Shown: piece by piece, positions 1 through 13,000 of the stretch
Layout: every line of letters starts with the position of its first letter
Numbering within the stretch: position 1 is the first letter of the stretch
Assembly (NCBI GenBank): GCA_003117195.1
Contig: BDSI01000061.1
Coordinates: 186,001-250,000 of the forward strand
DNA length: 64,000 bases
Direction of reading: 5' to 3'
Origin: Eudorina sp. 2006-703-Eu-15
Taxonomy: Eukaryota; Chlorophyta; Chlorophyceae; Chlamydomonadales; Volvocaceae
Translations under genes and position numbers: made by a program
Notes under the pieces: generated by a model
Databases searched by the model: none
What the model was told of the DNA's origin: nothing
What the model saw: only the letters and a program-made list of their open reading frames with translations

Positions 1-876
1 CAGCCGTACACCCAGGCTCTGACCCACGCGCAGCAGCGCGTCTCGGATCTGCGGGAAGGTGGTGGTGGTGCGGGACAGGGGGGGGTGTAGAGGAAATTGG
101 TAGACATATTCAAACTGCGCTGCTGCCAGAGAGCAAACGTCCAGGGGTGTGCAGGGGGGGAGGAGGGTGATTCTGGAGATGCGGAGGTGACCTGGAACCA
201 ATTTGGATTTAGAAGCAGTCGAGGGTATTTGATCTCATTTGAGGGCCAGGGCCAGCGGGCCCAATCCAGTCATAAAGACCGTACAGCTTCCGTACTCTGC
301 CCGTACGACCTCCGTACCTGTCCAAAGCCCCCCAGCGGATACCACACGCCGTCCGTCAGTTCCGTGGCGGCGAGCAGGCTGTACACCCCTGGAGCGTTGT
401 ACGGCGTCAGGCCCACGTACAGATCCTGCACGACAGGAGATACGCAGTACAACCGGGGGCCGATGCTGAACACCGCAGCGCAGCGGGCTCCCCTCTCCGT
501 CGCCGCTTTTTCATCCACCAACTGCAGCCCACCTCCACATCAGCTGTCCTTCCATTGCCGATCATCCCCTTCCCGCACCCAGGCCGCACCTCCCTACCCC
601 CATCCCGTTCTGGGAGTGCCCGGGTTCGTTTCCGGGTTTGGGTTTGTTTTATGTATGCTTTCAACCCCCACCCATCACCACCGCGGGGAGTCTTGGTGCT
701 GTCACATTGTCGATCCTCGACCCGGATCTGTGCTCTGGCAGTCAGCGCAGTTGGTAGTTCTACCCGTTGGCTGCCGGCACCTCCTCACGCCAGGCCCCAC
801 CCCCTAGCTGTATGTCTACCAAATTCCTATACCCCGCGCCTCCCCCTGCTGCCTGTGGGGGACTCCCCGGGACACG

Positions 877-907
<31 letters not shown>

Positions 908-3900
908 CACCGCCGCCCGGACTCCTCGGCAGCCTCATACGGCCCAAAGCCCAAAGAACCCCTCCACTCAGCAATTTCCTATACCCCCACTCAGCCCACC
1001 CATCCGCTCCCACTCAAACACAGCCCACCCATCCACGCTCAATCCAACCCAGCCCAGCCCAGCCCAGCCACCCACCCCACCCGCTCCAGACCAGGACCCC
1101 AGTGCCCCCACCTGGAATGTGAACAGGGCCTGCAGCCGAGGGTCGCGGAACCGCCTCGCCATCCTGCACACCATGATAAGAACAGAACAACACACCAAGG
1201 ATAAGAATTAGAACGGCGGTTGGCAGTTGGCAGTTGGCCGTTGCAGGTCGGCGTTCCGACAGTTGGCAGTTGGCACGCGAGGGGGCTGGCCTTCAGCTCC
1301 CCGGGGTTCGCACCGGCCCCAGTGGCGAGCGCGTGCTTGTGTGTTCTTCCGCCGGCGAGGCAAGAGCGCGTGATATGCTGGTGGGCGCAGCAGTGCTTGA
1401 CAGCAACCCCCCCTCCCTCCCTCCCGCTCTGGCGGCAGCGCAGTTTGAATATGTCTACCTATTTCCTGTACCCCTCCCTCCTTTGCCCCGCACATCCACG
1501 CACGCACAGTTACATGGTGAGCATATCTGCACCTGGGCTCGGTCCAACGGGCTCCTTTTCTAAGTAAAACACACGCATATTTAATCAGTTATCTACCCGC
1601 CGTCTCCCATAACGCACTCGATTTGCTGCCTGTATCTCGCCCTGCCTGCCCCGCCCTACCTGGAGTGGTGGGTCGCCAACAGCTCCGGAAGCCCCACGGA
1701 GGTCAGCAGCGACCGCAGCTCGTCATCCTGCGCGAGTACGACAACGTCGTACGATGGTGGTACGACAAAGACGAATGGCGGGGTGCCGGCTGGTTACGCT
1801 CTCGGCACGGCAGACCAGGCAAAGGAAAGGGGCATCCAGGGCGGGGTGACGGGGGCGTGTGCCCCGCGGCCGCGTTGTCCCGCCATTGCCAAGTCCTTCC
1901 CTGTGGTACGACTGCGACGGTGCCCCCGCGGTTGCTGTGCCCGTGACATGCCTCTGACGTCCGTCCGTCCGTCCGTCCGTCCATTCGTCCTTCGAGCTGG
2001 CCGCTGCACAGCCCCGAGCTGTGGTTGAACGACCCGCTCGACACCGACTCCGGTTCGCCCCTTGGCAACAAACGCCCCCTCCCCACAGCTCACCGCCCCA
2101 GCCCACCCCTTTACCCCACCCCAACCACCCCAGGATACCCACCGACGCACACACACGCGGGCAGCCGACTCACAACCAGGTCCGGGTTGCTGGGGACGCG
2201 TTCCTCGCCAAACACACAACACACACGCCAGCCGCCCCGCCCCCCGTCAGCCCCCTGCCACCCCCCATTTCCCCCTCCGCCCCCTGCCACCTGCAGCGCC
2301 CTGGCCATCAGCTCCGGCAGCCCCTCCGCATCCCGGGCGATGAAGCCCTCCACCCCCAGCTCCAGGGCGGCCCGCGCACTTGCCAGCCAGTCCAGGTACT
2401 GCACGCCTGGACGTGGTTTCGGAGGTAGGGGAGACAGGGTTTTAGGGTTTAGGATTAGGAGGGGGCGGGTACGTATAGGGAGATGTTGGCGATGTCTGCT
2501 CAAGGGAGGCGTAGCGAAGCTTACGGGGGGAGGGAGGAGGGGAGGCGGAGGATACTGCTTGGGGGAGGCGGAGGCGGAGGATAACTGGAGAGAGCAGGGT
2601 TGCTGCACAGAGCTGCAGGTCACCCGAACCGTGTCAGTAGCAGTATCAGTAGCAGTGGCAGTAGCAGCGGCAATAGCAGCGGCAGCGGCAGTGGCAGTAG
2701 CAGCGGCAATAGCAGTGGCAATAGCAGCGGCAATAGCAGCGGCAGCGGCAGCCGCATCAGCAGCGGCAGCAGCACCAGCAGCAGTAGCGGCGGCAGTAGC
2801 AGGGACTACCTTGCCAGTGCTCAGTCAAACCGGGCCCCCACCCCCCGGTGCGACCGAAACCCCCGAGCGCTCAGGCCCCACCACCGGGCCCCTCCCACAT
2901 AAGGCCCACCCGCGCCCTTCTCCACGCCCTCCAGCTGCTCCACCATCCGCTGCACGTCGTACAACATGTCCAGCGAGCCCGCCCCCTGGCGGGAGTAACG
3001 AGGGGGTGGTGGAACGGGGACGGGTGCGCCGTGGGGCCAGGGGTGCGGAGCCGAGAAGGGGGAGTGTACAGGACATCGGTCGACATACGGTGCTCATGAA
3101 GAACGGGAGGGGCGGGGGACATTGGGGAGTGGAGGACGCGGTACGGCAGTCGTACATACACCCGAGTTCAAATGTATCCCCAGCTCTGTGCTATCAGACA
3201 TGGGTACCGTATGCCTTGCCGGAAAAGCCCACCTGCCCTCCGCCCCGCAGCCCCCTGACCCCTGCTGCTCCGGAACCCAACCCCACACTCCCTCGAAAGC
3301 TCGCAACCACCACCCCGGCCGCGTATTGAGACATCATTCACCCCCAGCGTGGTGCGCGGCTGCTGACCCGCGGGTGAGGATGCCGTGGCTGCTTGGTTGC
3401 CCCCTACTAGTTGTCCTGCCAGAGAGGTGATTGCCGTACGTGTCGTACGTGTCGTACTACCTACCTGGAAGAACACTCGGTACGCGGCCGGGGTCACCCG
3501 CACCACGGGCACCTGCGGAGGAGGGGATGGGGCGGGAGGGGGGGGAGAAGAGGGGGGAGGGAGGGTAGGTAGGGGTATAGGAAATTGGTTGAGGGAGGGG
3601 ATTATGGGGCGATAATAACACATAGAAGGGGGAGTGTGGGAGGCGGCACATGGAAGGGGGGTGGGTGGGGGACCAAAGACAAGCCCAGCCTTCCTTCTGG
3701 GTGGGTGGGTGGGTGGGTCGGAGGCTTCGCGGCTGCGAGAGGTTTCCAGCGGGCGGGGTTTAGGGTTTGTCTCCCCCGCATTAATGGAACATCACACCGG
3801 CCCCTCATGTCAATGAAGACAGCGAAACCGGCGAACAGCAAACCAGCGCAAAGTCACCGAATGGGTAGGAGGCGGCGCTGTCTCACCGCCCCTCATTCCA

Positions 3901-4288
3901 GCCCGGCCCCCACTCACCCCACCCAAATAAAAAAATGTGTTCCACCATTTTCCTATACACCCACCACCGCCACCACCACCACCCCACCCCAACCTCCCCC
4001 GCACCTGCTGCGCCAGGCTGGTCCCCAGCGCCGCAAAGGCCCGGCGGTACGTCTCTATGAAGAGCAGCAGGGAGGGCCCCGTGTCGAATCGGAACCGCCC
4101 CCGCTGTAGGCTCTGACAGCGGCCCCCCACCTGCGAATTGGCCTGAGGGCGGGGGGGGGACAGGGGCAGGGCGGAGGAGAGGGAGGGGCTGTGTGGAAAA
4201 AGGAACTGCGGGTTGTGTGTGTATGTGTGTGTGTGTGTGTGTGTGTAAAAGAGAACTGAGCCGCGAGAAGTGAAGCCCAGCGCAATAG

Positions 4289-4366
<78 letters not shown>

Positions 4367-4772
4367 CGTTACATATCTGCCGGGCCGACGCTGGCCGGGG
4401 GCGCTAACCCGCCCCATACGGGAGACCGCCGAAGCACTTTCCCCCGGATACGGGGGAAAGGGGCGTAAGGGGCCTCTGTCCCCTCGCTCTCAACCAAGGG
4501 CGCGTGCCCGATCCCCGAGGATCGGTGACCGCTGTGCCCCCTCAAGGGAGTGGGCGAAGGCCCTTCCCGGGCGGTCTGCGCCTCGCAGTCCGCTGTTCAA
4601 CCTCCTCAAGTCCTTGCAGCACCCAGGGCGCGTTTCGGAGGCGCGCCCCTGCTTGGTGCGGTAAAACTAGCCTGGTCCCGCGTCCCAACCTAATCGTACT
4701 AGCTAGGGTTGCACCCTCCGGCAGGCCTGCCTGCCCAGCTGAGCCAGAGCGAGGCGTCTCGCACGCGTCAGG

Positions 4773-4863
<91 letters not shown>

Positions 4864-5962
4864 AGAGGCATGGTTTCGCTGTCTTTATTGACAACAGGGG
4901 GGAGGGTACCTGGCCAATCAAATGCCCGTCAACGCAGCCCCATCCCCACCCCAACCCCATCCCCACGAAGAGGCGCACCCAGTTCACCAGGTTCAGCTCG
5001 CCCCTGCCCCACAAGTAAACCCTAGACAACCCCATCCCCACCCTCATCCCCATCCCCATTCCCACCCCCATCCCCAGTATAAATAAATATGTCTACCAAT
5101 TTCCTATAACCCCTCCCCCTCCCCCTCCCCACAGAGAGACGTCTCCAGTCCGCCAGTCTCCCCACCTCCAGCAAGGTCACCGAGAACCCCTCCTTGGCCA
5201 GCCGGGCAGCTGACACCAGCCCGCCAATCCCACCGCCCACCACCAGCGCCCGCCGCTTGCGCCCCCCGCCGCCCATGCCAGTGCTGCCGCTGCTGCTGCT
5301 GCTACTGCCGCTGGCACTGCTGCTCACACTGGTGGCGGTGCTGCTACTGCTGCTGCCGCTGCTGATCCTGCTACTGCCGCCCAGCGGAGTGCCGCCGGCG
5401 GCTTCCTCTGTCGGGATGAATGGCGATGGCGGCGACTGGACCGACGGTGAAGTCGAGGTCGAGGCTGGGCTTGTACGACCGGCGGCGGCGGCGGCAGGAG
5501 CATCCGCACCCGCCGCCCCCTCCAATGACGCAGCCTCGGGCGACGACTGCCGCCGCCGCTTCAAGAACCCGCCCAGTAGGTTTTCCAAGGCGGGTGGCAG
5601 GGCGGGGAGCCGAACGCCCCAGAGGGAGGCGCCGCTGTCCCCAAGGCCCTCGGGAGTCGGCAGCCCCGCCGCCGCCAGCGCTGCCGCCAGCGCCTCCTCT
5701 GACATGGCGGCGCTCGCCGGCGGCGTCGGCAGCGGTGACCCGCGGGTCGAGGGCGTGGCCGCCAGGGGCGGTGGCGCCGCCGCCGGTGCCGGACGGGCAG
5801 TGGCAGGCACCGGCTTCGGCGTCGCCGCCGCCGGAGGCGGCGGCGGCGCGGGGCCGGTGCTGGCCGTGGCGTCCTCGACATTGGGGCGGCTACTGCTCGC
5901 GCCGGCGGGCGTGGCGGCGGTTCTGCTACTGCTGCTGGCGCCGGTGGCGGCGGTGCCAGTGT

Positions 5963-5999
<37 letters not shown>

Positions 6000-6544
6000 A
6001 CTGCTGGCGCTGGCACGTCGCGGGGGGATGGGGATGTTTGAGGTTCGCGCCAGCTCAGCCCGCAACCGTGACAACAGCGCGGCGGTGTCCTCGGAAAGCT
6101 CCGCGCTCGCCTCCCGCAAATTGAATGGCGCAGTCGGCGGCGCCCCGTCGGCGGCGGTACCACTGCTGCTGCTGCTGCCGTCGTCGCTGCCGCCGCCGCC
6201 GCCGCTGCCCGGTCGGTTGCCTGTGGTGGCACTGCCGCAGATCTCAGTGGCTGTATCAGCAGCCGCAGACGTGCCAGGACCGCCGCTACTGCCGCCGCTA
6301 CTGCCGCCGAGGTCGGTGTTGCTCCGGACGGACGATCCCGTGGCAGCCGCGGCTGCGGCGTCGTGATCACCGAGTGGCGCCGCCGCCGAGGAGGAGGATC
6401 CGTCGGCCGCGTCGGCCGAGCCCTCCGGCCCCTGAGGTGGGGGCAGGTGTGCGTGGACAGCGAGAGGGGGCCAAACAGGTGCGTCAGGGAGGGGCGGAGG
6501 GGGGCGAGGCGGGGCAGCTGGTGGCGGGATTCAGATTAGTCTAC

Positions 6545-6578
<34 letters not shown>

Positions 6579-7220
6579 GATCAAGTTGGTCTACGCTGCA
6601 GCAGCAGCCACAGTAGCAGCAGCCGCAGTTCACACATGCCAGATGGGTCCATGGGGGTCCTCAACCGCCGCTGCTGGTGCCGCCGCATGCCCTTCGGCTG
6701 TCACCCCGGCGTGTCACAGTACGGCAGTACGGCATGAAATACGCCGCCATCGTCCGGAACCCAGATCCCAAACCCTGTGGTACAGCCCTACCGGTGACGC
6801 TGCACCGGATGTGGCGGCAGATTCGTTTGACGTGACGGCGGTGGCGGCGTCCCAGGGACTGGGTGGCGGGGCGTGGGCGCCGATGGCGGCGGAGGATGCG
6901 TCAGATGGCGCGCTTCTGGCGGCGCTGGCAGTTGCGGGTGCGACAGAGGGAGTTGCTGCTGCCGCTGCCACAGAAGAGGACGAGGTCCAGGGATCTGGGG
7001 GGTTTGCTGGGGGAGCAGCCGGCACGGTCGCCTGATCACTCCTGGTGTCCGGGCCTGCGTACCCAGCTGCGTCGCTGCCCGCGTGTACGACTAGCGGGGT
7101 CCGGGGCGAGATCCGATGGATGCATTGCTTGCGCTGATTTGCTCGCCAGCTCTTCAGCGACTGCGACTTGCGCAGCAGCGAGGGAACACCGATCCCAGGG
7201 AAGGCCGCCCGCAGCGACAT
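1..7220 (-). CDS. Carotenoid isomerase/phytoene-desaturase-like FAD oxidoreductase (partial, C-terminus off left edge)
   Basis: FAD-dependent oxidoreductase of the CRTISO/phytoene desaturase superfamily, probably plastid-located; the exact substrate cannot be read. Exons rebuilt in matching phase: 6792-7220, 5166-6431, 4005-4142, 3465-3512, 2910-2985, 2291-2406, 1660-1727, 1112-1163, 318-425 and 1-48 (continues). The first exon starts MSLRAAFPGIGVP, rich in Arg/Ser and transit-peptide-like, with A at -3 of the ATG. The dinucleotide-binding motif ALVVGGGIGG closes exon 2 (about residue 540). GGRCQS and FDTGPSLLLF follow in exon 3, and LYVGLTPYNAPGVYSLLA and ELTDGVWYPLGGFGQ lie in exon 9. About 390 residues of Ser/Ala/Pro-rich low-complexity sequence separate the transit-like segment from the FAD motif, far longer than usual; part of it may be unrecognised intron. 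An exon between 2291 and 1727 could be missing. Family call firm, 5' model less so. Confidence 0.85.
81..131 (-). repeat. Introner-like element copy
   Basis: Minus-strand copy of the element with halves GGCAGCAGCGCAGTTTGAAT and GTCTACCAATTTCCTATACC, within the last intron visible of the FAD oxidoreductase. One of the best preserved copies. Confidence 0.75.
1426..1481 (+). repeat. Introner-like element copy
   Basis: Near full-length plus-strand copy (CTCTGGCGGCAGCGCAGTTT, then ATGTCTACCTATTTCCTGTA) in an intron of the FAD oxidoreductase. Partial copies lie at 811-836, 3059-3094, 3562-3592 and 5087-5120. Confidence 0.75.
4214..4363. repeat. TG microsatellite pair with internal spacer
   Basis: Two TG tracts (4214-4246 and 4291-4363) flank a 44-base spacer containing AGAACTGAGCCGCGAGAAG. 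The same spacer type recurs after the TG tract at 21958. It lies in an intron of the FAD oxidoreductase. Confidence 0.85.
4380..4774. other. Unidentified GC-rich insert between two TG tracts
   Basis: About 395 bases in the same intron, bounded by TG tracts on both sides. It has no microsatellite character, many CCCGG/GGGCGC words and several local inverted repeats (for example CCCCCGGATACGGGGG at 4441-4456). Neither strand gives a recognisable protein. Confidence 0.4.
4775..4857. repeat. TG microsatellite
   Basis: About 41 uninterrupted TG units in an intron, followed at 4874 by the TTTCGCTGTCTTTATTGACA element. Confidence 0.9.
4874..4893 (+). repeat. TTTCGCTGTCTTTATTGACA dispersed element
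   Basis: Representative copy of a family also seen near 3808 (-), 12950 (+), 21439 (-), 21513 (-) and 28748 (+), with one to four mismatches each. Confidence 0.65.
4938..5082. repeat. CCCCATCCCCAxC minisatellite
   Basis: Imperfect tandem array of CCCCATC/CCCCACC units in the intron after the FAD-motif exon; pyrimidine-rich on the plus strand. Confidence 0.7.
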
Positions 7221-7672
7221 CCTCCCCGTTCGACCCGCTTAGCAAATGAACACCTGGATTGATTGTAATCTAACTTGCAGTCAATTACGGGATTAAAAGA
7301 GAGCACATCCTGGGAAACCCAGCTTGGGTGCAAGCGAATTGACTGTTGTTACTCAGGCTGCACAACACTGACATGACTGCGTCAGAATATCCACAATGTT
7401 TTACGTTTCAGGTTCTCGCCATGGAAGCCCACACTTTTCTTGGGGCAGCTGTCTCACAAAACTGTACTGTATTGCCGTAAGAAAATAGCGGTAAACTGTC
7501 AAAGCATCACCATCATGTTGCTATCAAGCGTTAGCACCTGACTCCCTGTCAACACAACAGGAGGTGGCAGTTGTCGATGAAATTCTGAAGTGGCATCTGT
7601 CTGCGACTTTGGGTCGTCTTGATTGACACGCAATCCACTTAACACACCTGACAACCTGTGACCTCTATTAAA
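7221..7672. promoter_or_regulatory. Divergent spacer between oxidoreductase and prolyl oligopeptidase genes
   Basis: These 452 bases separate two divergent start codons and must hold the 5' UTRs and promoters of both genes. The sequence is clearly less GC-rich than its flanks and has no coding signal. No confident TATA box or other named element was recognised. Confidence 0.5.
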
Positions 7673-9761
7673 ATGTCGACCAAAAGCTTGGGTCGATCGG
7701 CTGTGATCACCATTTCTGGTCTTGCAGTTGGTGCAGCGGTATTCCTCTCGGCCCCAAAACTAGTGCCCGCAGCTCAGCGAGGCATTAACATGATCGGACG
7801 AATGTTCCGTAAGCCTCCTCTGCCGGTTCTACGCCCGACTCCTGCGCTGGGTAAGGTTATAATACCGACCCTAGGGTTCGATCAAAGTTCCGGAAGTTGC
7901 TTTTGGACGTTGCTTATGCGGCAATAAACGGATCTGGTCGCGACATGTATACTGCCAACGTAATGCTGGTCAGGGGCAGAGGGCGGACTACCTTTCGGCC
8001 TGCGGGACCTCTGGCGAAGGGCTTTGTGGGCAAAATGATGGCACATCGCCGCCCATTTAGGAACTCCACTCTCCATCATTCTCGCGTTGCTGATGCAATG
8101 TGCCGAGTCACTTCCCATCACAGCGGCGCCCATTGGATCAAAGTTTCCTAGGGTCGCATTCCGCTTCCCTGCCCGGCCGCAACCTCCCAACCCTTCCGTT
8201 CACCCCCGTGCGCTTGCCGTCCCTCTCCCCCAAGCCTCAATGTACACTGTTAACCCGAAGACAATCAAAGTACCGACGTTCCCATTGGTCGTTGCCTGTC
8301 CATTGCGTTGTCCACGGACGGACGGACGGGGTGACGTGTCCACGCCCCTCACCACGACCCACCCACCCATCCGCCCCTCACACAATCGCTCTTGCACCCA
8401 CCATCACCCGCCTCCCTCGCCCTTTCCCCGACCATCAGGTGCTCCCCAGACGGGACTGTCCGTGGACCCCAGCCGCTACCCCCCGGTAAGGGGTCCGGAC
8501 GGGTGAAGTAAGAAGGGGGACGCTGGTGCCTTCCAGGACTTGGGGAAGGGGTAGGGCTGAGGGATGGTGGGGGTGGGTGGCCTTGCAAAGGCTGGATATA
8601 TAAGTGACGTGCGGCGTGGACGACGGCCGCAGGTGGCATCAGTCGCCCTCAGGGTGGCGCCACCTCCGTCGGGCGAGGGAGAGGGTGCGCTCCCAGCTGG
8701 GGGTGCTAGGAAATCGGTCTGACGCCAGAGCAAAGGACCCGACCCAAATCGGCCGCAGCCCCACACGGCCCCGGGTGGGTCACAGCCCCTCGGGGAGGCA
8801 TGCAAGGGGGGGTGGGGGCCGGAGACGCTCCATGGCAAGCCGTCTGAGCGTGTGCGAGTGAGAGGGGGCCTCTCCTGGGCTCTCCGTCCAGGCCGCCTCC
8901 CACCGAGCCGTGGTGGGCACCAACCCCGCCCCAAGTAGCCTGAGCAGGGGTATGGTCGGCCTCCCGGCTCCGAAACCGCGACCCCGCCCCCGACCCCCCG
9001 CCAGGTCCGCCGTGACGGCAGTGTGGTGGAGGACCTGCACGGTGTGAAGGTGGCGGACCCCTACCGCTGGCTGGAGGACCCGGACGCGGAGGAGACGCGC
9101 GCGTGTGAGCAGCTGGAGCGGGCGGGCGGGCGGGCGGGCGGGGGGGGGGCCGAGAGTGGGTAGGCAGGGAGGGACGGAGGGAGGGGGGTGTAGGAAGCTG
9201 GTAGGCATACTTCAGAGAGCGCTGGCTGCCAGATGCGGTGGACTAAATGGCAGGACCAGGTTGTCCAGGTTGTCCAGGTTGTCCAGCGACGTAAGGGGTC
9301 CCACTGGGAGGTAGGGACGGATGGACGGATCCCCGGGGTGGGTGGGCGGGGGGGTGTGGGGCGGGGCGCGGGTGATGAAGGCCCCGACGGGGTGCGGCGG
9401 GCAGGGCAGGGTGGGGTGGGGTGGGTTCTGGGCTGGGGATGTTGGCCCCGGGTCAGGGGATATCCACCAGGTGAGGTGAGGTGAGGTGAGGTGAGGTGAG
9501 GCGGCTGTCGAGATCGCACCCACCCATCCGATCGGCCGCCCACTCACCTGCCCATCCACCCACCCACTCACCCACTCACCCACTCGCCCATACCTCCAAC
9601 CGCCATGTGCCGTGCCTCCTTCCCCCTACCGCCGCCTCCTGATGCTGTCGCGATGTCGCCCAACTCCATCCACACGCCCGCGATGCCCACGACACATGCC
9701 GTGTGTGTGTGTGTGTGTGTGTGTTATCAAAGAGAAAAGCTGAGCCGCGAAGCTGAGCCGC

Positions 9762-9848
<87 letters not shown>

Positions 9849-9885
9849 AGTGCAACCCGCCCGCCCGCCCGATCCCAGGTATCCC

Positions 9886-9978
<93 letters not shown>

Positions 9979-10015
9979 AGTGCAACCCGCCCGCCCGCCC
10001 GATCCCAGGTATCCC

Positions 10016-10054
<39 letters not shown>

Positions 10055-13000
10055 ACTGCGGCTGTCCATCCGTCCATCATGATTGGGGCTATACAGCCTT
10101 TTCATGGCAAGCCCGCAGCCGCCCCGCTCGCCCTCTGTATCTCCAAACCACCTCCTGCCGCCCCCTTCCCCCCGCTTCCCCACGCTCAGTCGTGGACGCC
10201 CAGAACAAGCTGACGGAGGAGGTGCTCGCGGAGTGCGACACGCGGGAACCGTTCAGGTGATTGGCAGTTGCTGGTTGCTGGTTGATTCTGGTTGCGTCCG
10301 TTGGGTTTACAACGGTGTACGGCGGCGCCCATCAGCCACCGTAAGGGGGGTGGGACGCCGGAGGCTCCCACGTCCCTCCCCGGTGTCACACAGACGTTGG
10401 CGCCGCCGGGGTTGGGCGTGTGCGCGGGGAGGACTGGGCATTCAGAGGGGGGCAGGGGCAAGGGAGGGTGGGCGCCAAAAACCCTGTGTGTGTGTATTTG
10501 TCTGCGGCATGCTGCGCGTGCCAAAAGAGCCCGATCCCCGACCCTAACCGCGTCAGCCCCACCTATGACCCGAAACCCCGTTCTCCCCCTTCCCACCCCG
10601 CACACACACACACACACACACCAAAGGAAGCTGTTCACAGCGCTGTTCGACTACCCCAAGTTCGGGGCGCCCTTCAAGGCCGGCGGTGAGGCTGCGGTGG
10701 ACAGGGGAGGCAGGGGAAGTCAGGGGCCGGGAATCCCATGCCAAGCGGACGTGTGTTTACAAATGTCCTGTACCGCCTCCCCTTTTGTGCCGCCCCGCAC
10801 ATATACATGCATGGCTCTCCATCCCTACAAACACGCATGCACACACAAGCGCGCCTGGGCTGGATCGGGCGCTGTTCTTTTCCGAAACACACAAGCGGGC
10901 ACGGCGCACCCGCGTTTGGGCGGCACTCCTCGACAAACGCACCGCCGCCTCCTCCTCACACCCGCACCCGCCACCACACCACCAGGCCGCTACTACTACT
11001 ACCACAACAGCGGCCTCCAGCAGCACTACGTGCTGTACAGCATGGCCTCCCTGGACTCCCCGCCTATGGTGTTCTTCGACCCCAACAAGCTATCCGAGGA
11101 CGGCACCGTGGCGCTCTCCGACATGCAGTGGACGGATGACGGCAGGTGGGTGGGGGGGTTAAGGGAGGGTGTAGGAAATTGGTAGGCATTTGGGGGGTAG
11201 GGGAGGGTGTGTGCGGGTGGGGGGTTGGGGTTGGGGGGGTGTAGGACATTGGTAGGCATTTTCAAATTGCGCAGCTGTCACAGCGACGGGGGGAATGTAA
11301 CGGGGGTGGGGGATGGAGGGTGCGGCCGGAGGGGCGGTGCGGGTCAAGGGTGCGGGTGGGCCTGGGGGGTGGAGGGCATCATGGGAGGGCGGACACCCGG
11401 ATATGTGTGTGTGTGTTGAATGAGGAACCCGCCCGGAACGGCCCACACCCATATACTGACCAAAGGACCTGCGATGTACTTGCCATATGCGACATAGGGC
11501 AAACAAGCAGGACAGCCAAGCAAGGCGACCGGATGTGTGTGTTTAGAAATGCAGCCCGCCCGTGTGTGTGTATGAGTATGAGTGTATATGTGTGCATATG
11601 TGTGTATATGTGTGTTCTCGGGTAGGCAAGGCAGGAATGGTGTGCGTGTCTGGTTGAGTTCAGCGAAGACACCCGCCCATCCCGACCAGTCACATTACGC
11701 GGGCGCATGGGCGTGTGACAAAACCCAAGTTACACCTCTGCCCCCGTTCCCCTCTGCTGTGGTCCTCCGCTCCACGCGGGGGCCCCCTCCCCGAGTTTGA
11801 ATCCGTCTACCAATTTCCTTTACCCCTCCCCGACGACCCGTGGGTCCGCAGCCTGGCGGCGTACAGCCTCTCCGTCGGCGGCAGCGACTGGAACACCATC
11901 CAGGTGCGGCGCGGGGGGCGGCAGGTACCCGGCTGTGTGCGGGAGATGGACGCCGCAGTTCCTCCAGTTTCCTCCAGTTTCCTCCAGTTCTCCTGTGCTG
12001 GTTTCCGGCAGTTTCCTGCAGCTGGGCGAGCGAGTGGACGGCGGCCGCAGGACTCGGTGACCCGCGGGAGGGCGACCGGCGCAGTGCAGCCCCCCCTGCA
12101 GCTTTGCCGCCGACCTCCACCCACACCTCCACCATAACAAGCCCGTGTCTCTGCTCCACCTAGACAATTCCTACCGGCCCGTCACTTACCTGGGAGAGGA
12201 GGAGGAGGGGAGGGGGGAATTTCCAAATTCCAATGACCCCCTCCCCTCCTCCTCCTCCTCCTCCTCCTCCTATCCAATCTTTAAAGTCACACATTCGTAA
12301 TGCTTACCGGCCCGCCCCCGAGCTCCAACGTCCCCCTCCCCTCCTCCCCCCCTCCTCCCCCTCCTCCTCCTCGCTCTCCCAGGTGCTCAAGGTGTCCGCC
12401 ACCGGCGACCCGCCCACCCCCCTGGAGGACAAGCTGCAGTACGTCAAGTTCAGCAGCCTGTCCTGGACGCATGACAACCGCGGCTTCTTCTACAACAGGT
12501 GGGAGGAGCCCACGGGTTGGGGTCGGTTGGGGCGGGGGAGAGGGATGAGGAGGAAGTGGGGGTTGGCAAGGGAAGGGGTGGAGGGCAGGGGATGGAGGCG
12601 GGGTGGCACGGGCACGGGGACAACGATAACGAGCTGTGGGCTTGGGTGTGATTTCGGATCCGGCGCTCGGGTTGGATTCCCGGGTTTCACCGCGTTGGCC
12701 TGGGCTGCCGTACTCCGCAGGTACCCCGACCCCGCCTCCCGCCCCGCTGACCTGGGCACGGAGACCGACACCAACACCGACCAACGACTATGCTACCACG
12801 TGCTGGGCACGCCGCAGGTACGACAGTACGGCTGTACGGCAGTACAGCTGCCGCATGTGTTTTGGCGACGTCCGTGCAGACCAGACGATAGGAGACGGCA
12901 TCCGCGAGTCCGCGAAAGGGAGGAGGGGGAGCAGTCCGCTGTACTGCGGCTTCGCTGTCTTATTTATTGACGTACCTCTTCCCGCATGCTCCTCTGACTG

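Noticed and set aside
2434..2460. Telomere-like TTTTAGGGTTTAGG sequence
   Set aside because: Only about two units, inside an intron; too short to call an interstitial telomere.
5194..6366. 390-codon Leu/Ala-rich plus-strand frame
   Set aside because: It is antisense to the oxidoreductase exon containing the FAD motif and reflects CTG/GCC triplet repeats.
9401..9560. Possible tandem GGTGA satellite or CRISPR-like array
   Set aside because: Short 5-base GGTGA and CCCACTCA runs with no spacer structure; simple repeats in a POP intron.
4703..10260. Long frames encoding (CV)n, (TH)n and similar dipeptide repeats
   Set aside because: They are translations of TG/CA microsatellites inside introns and have no flanking protein-like sequence.
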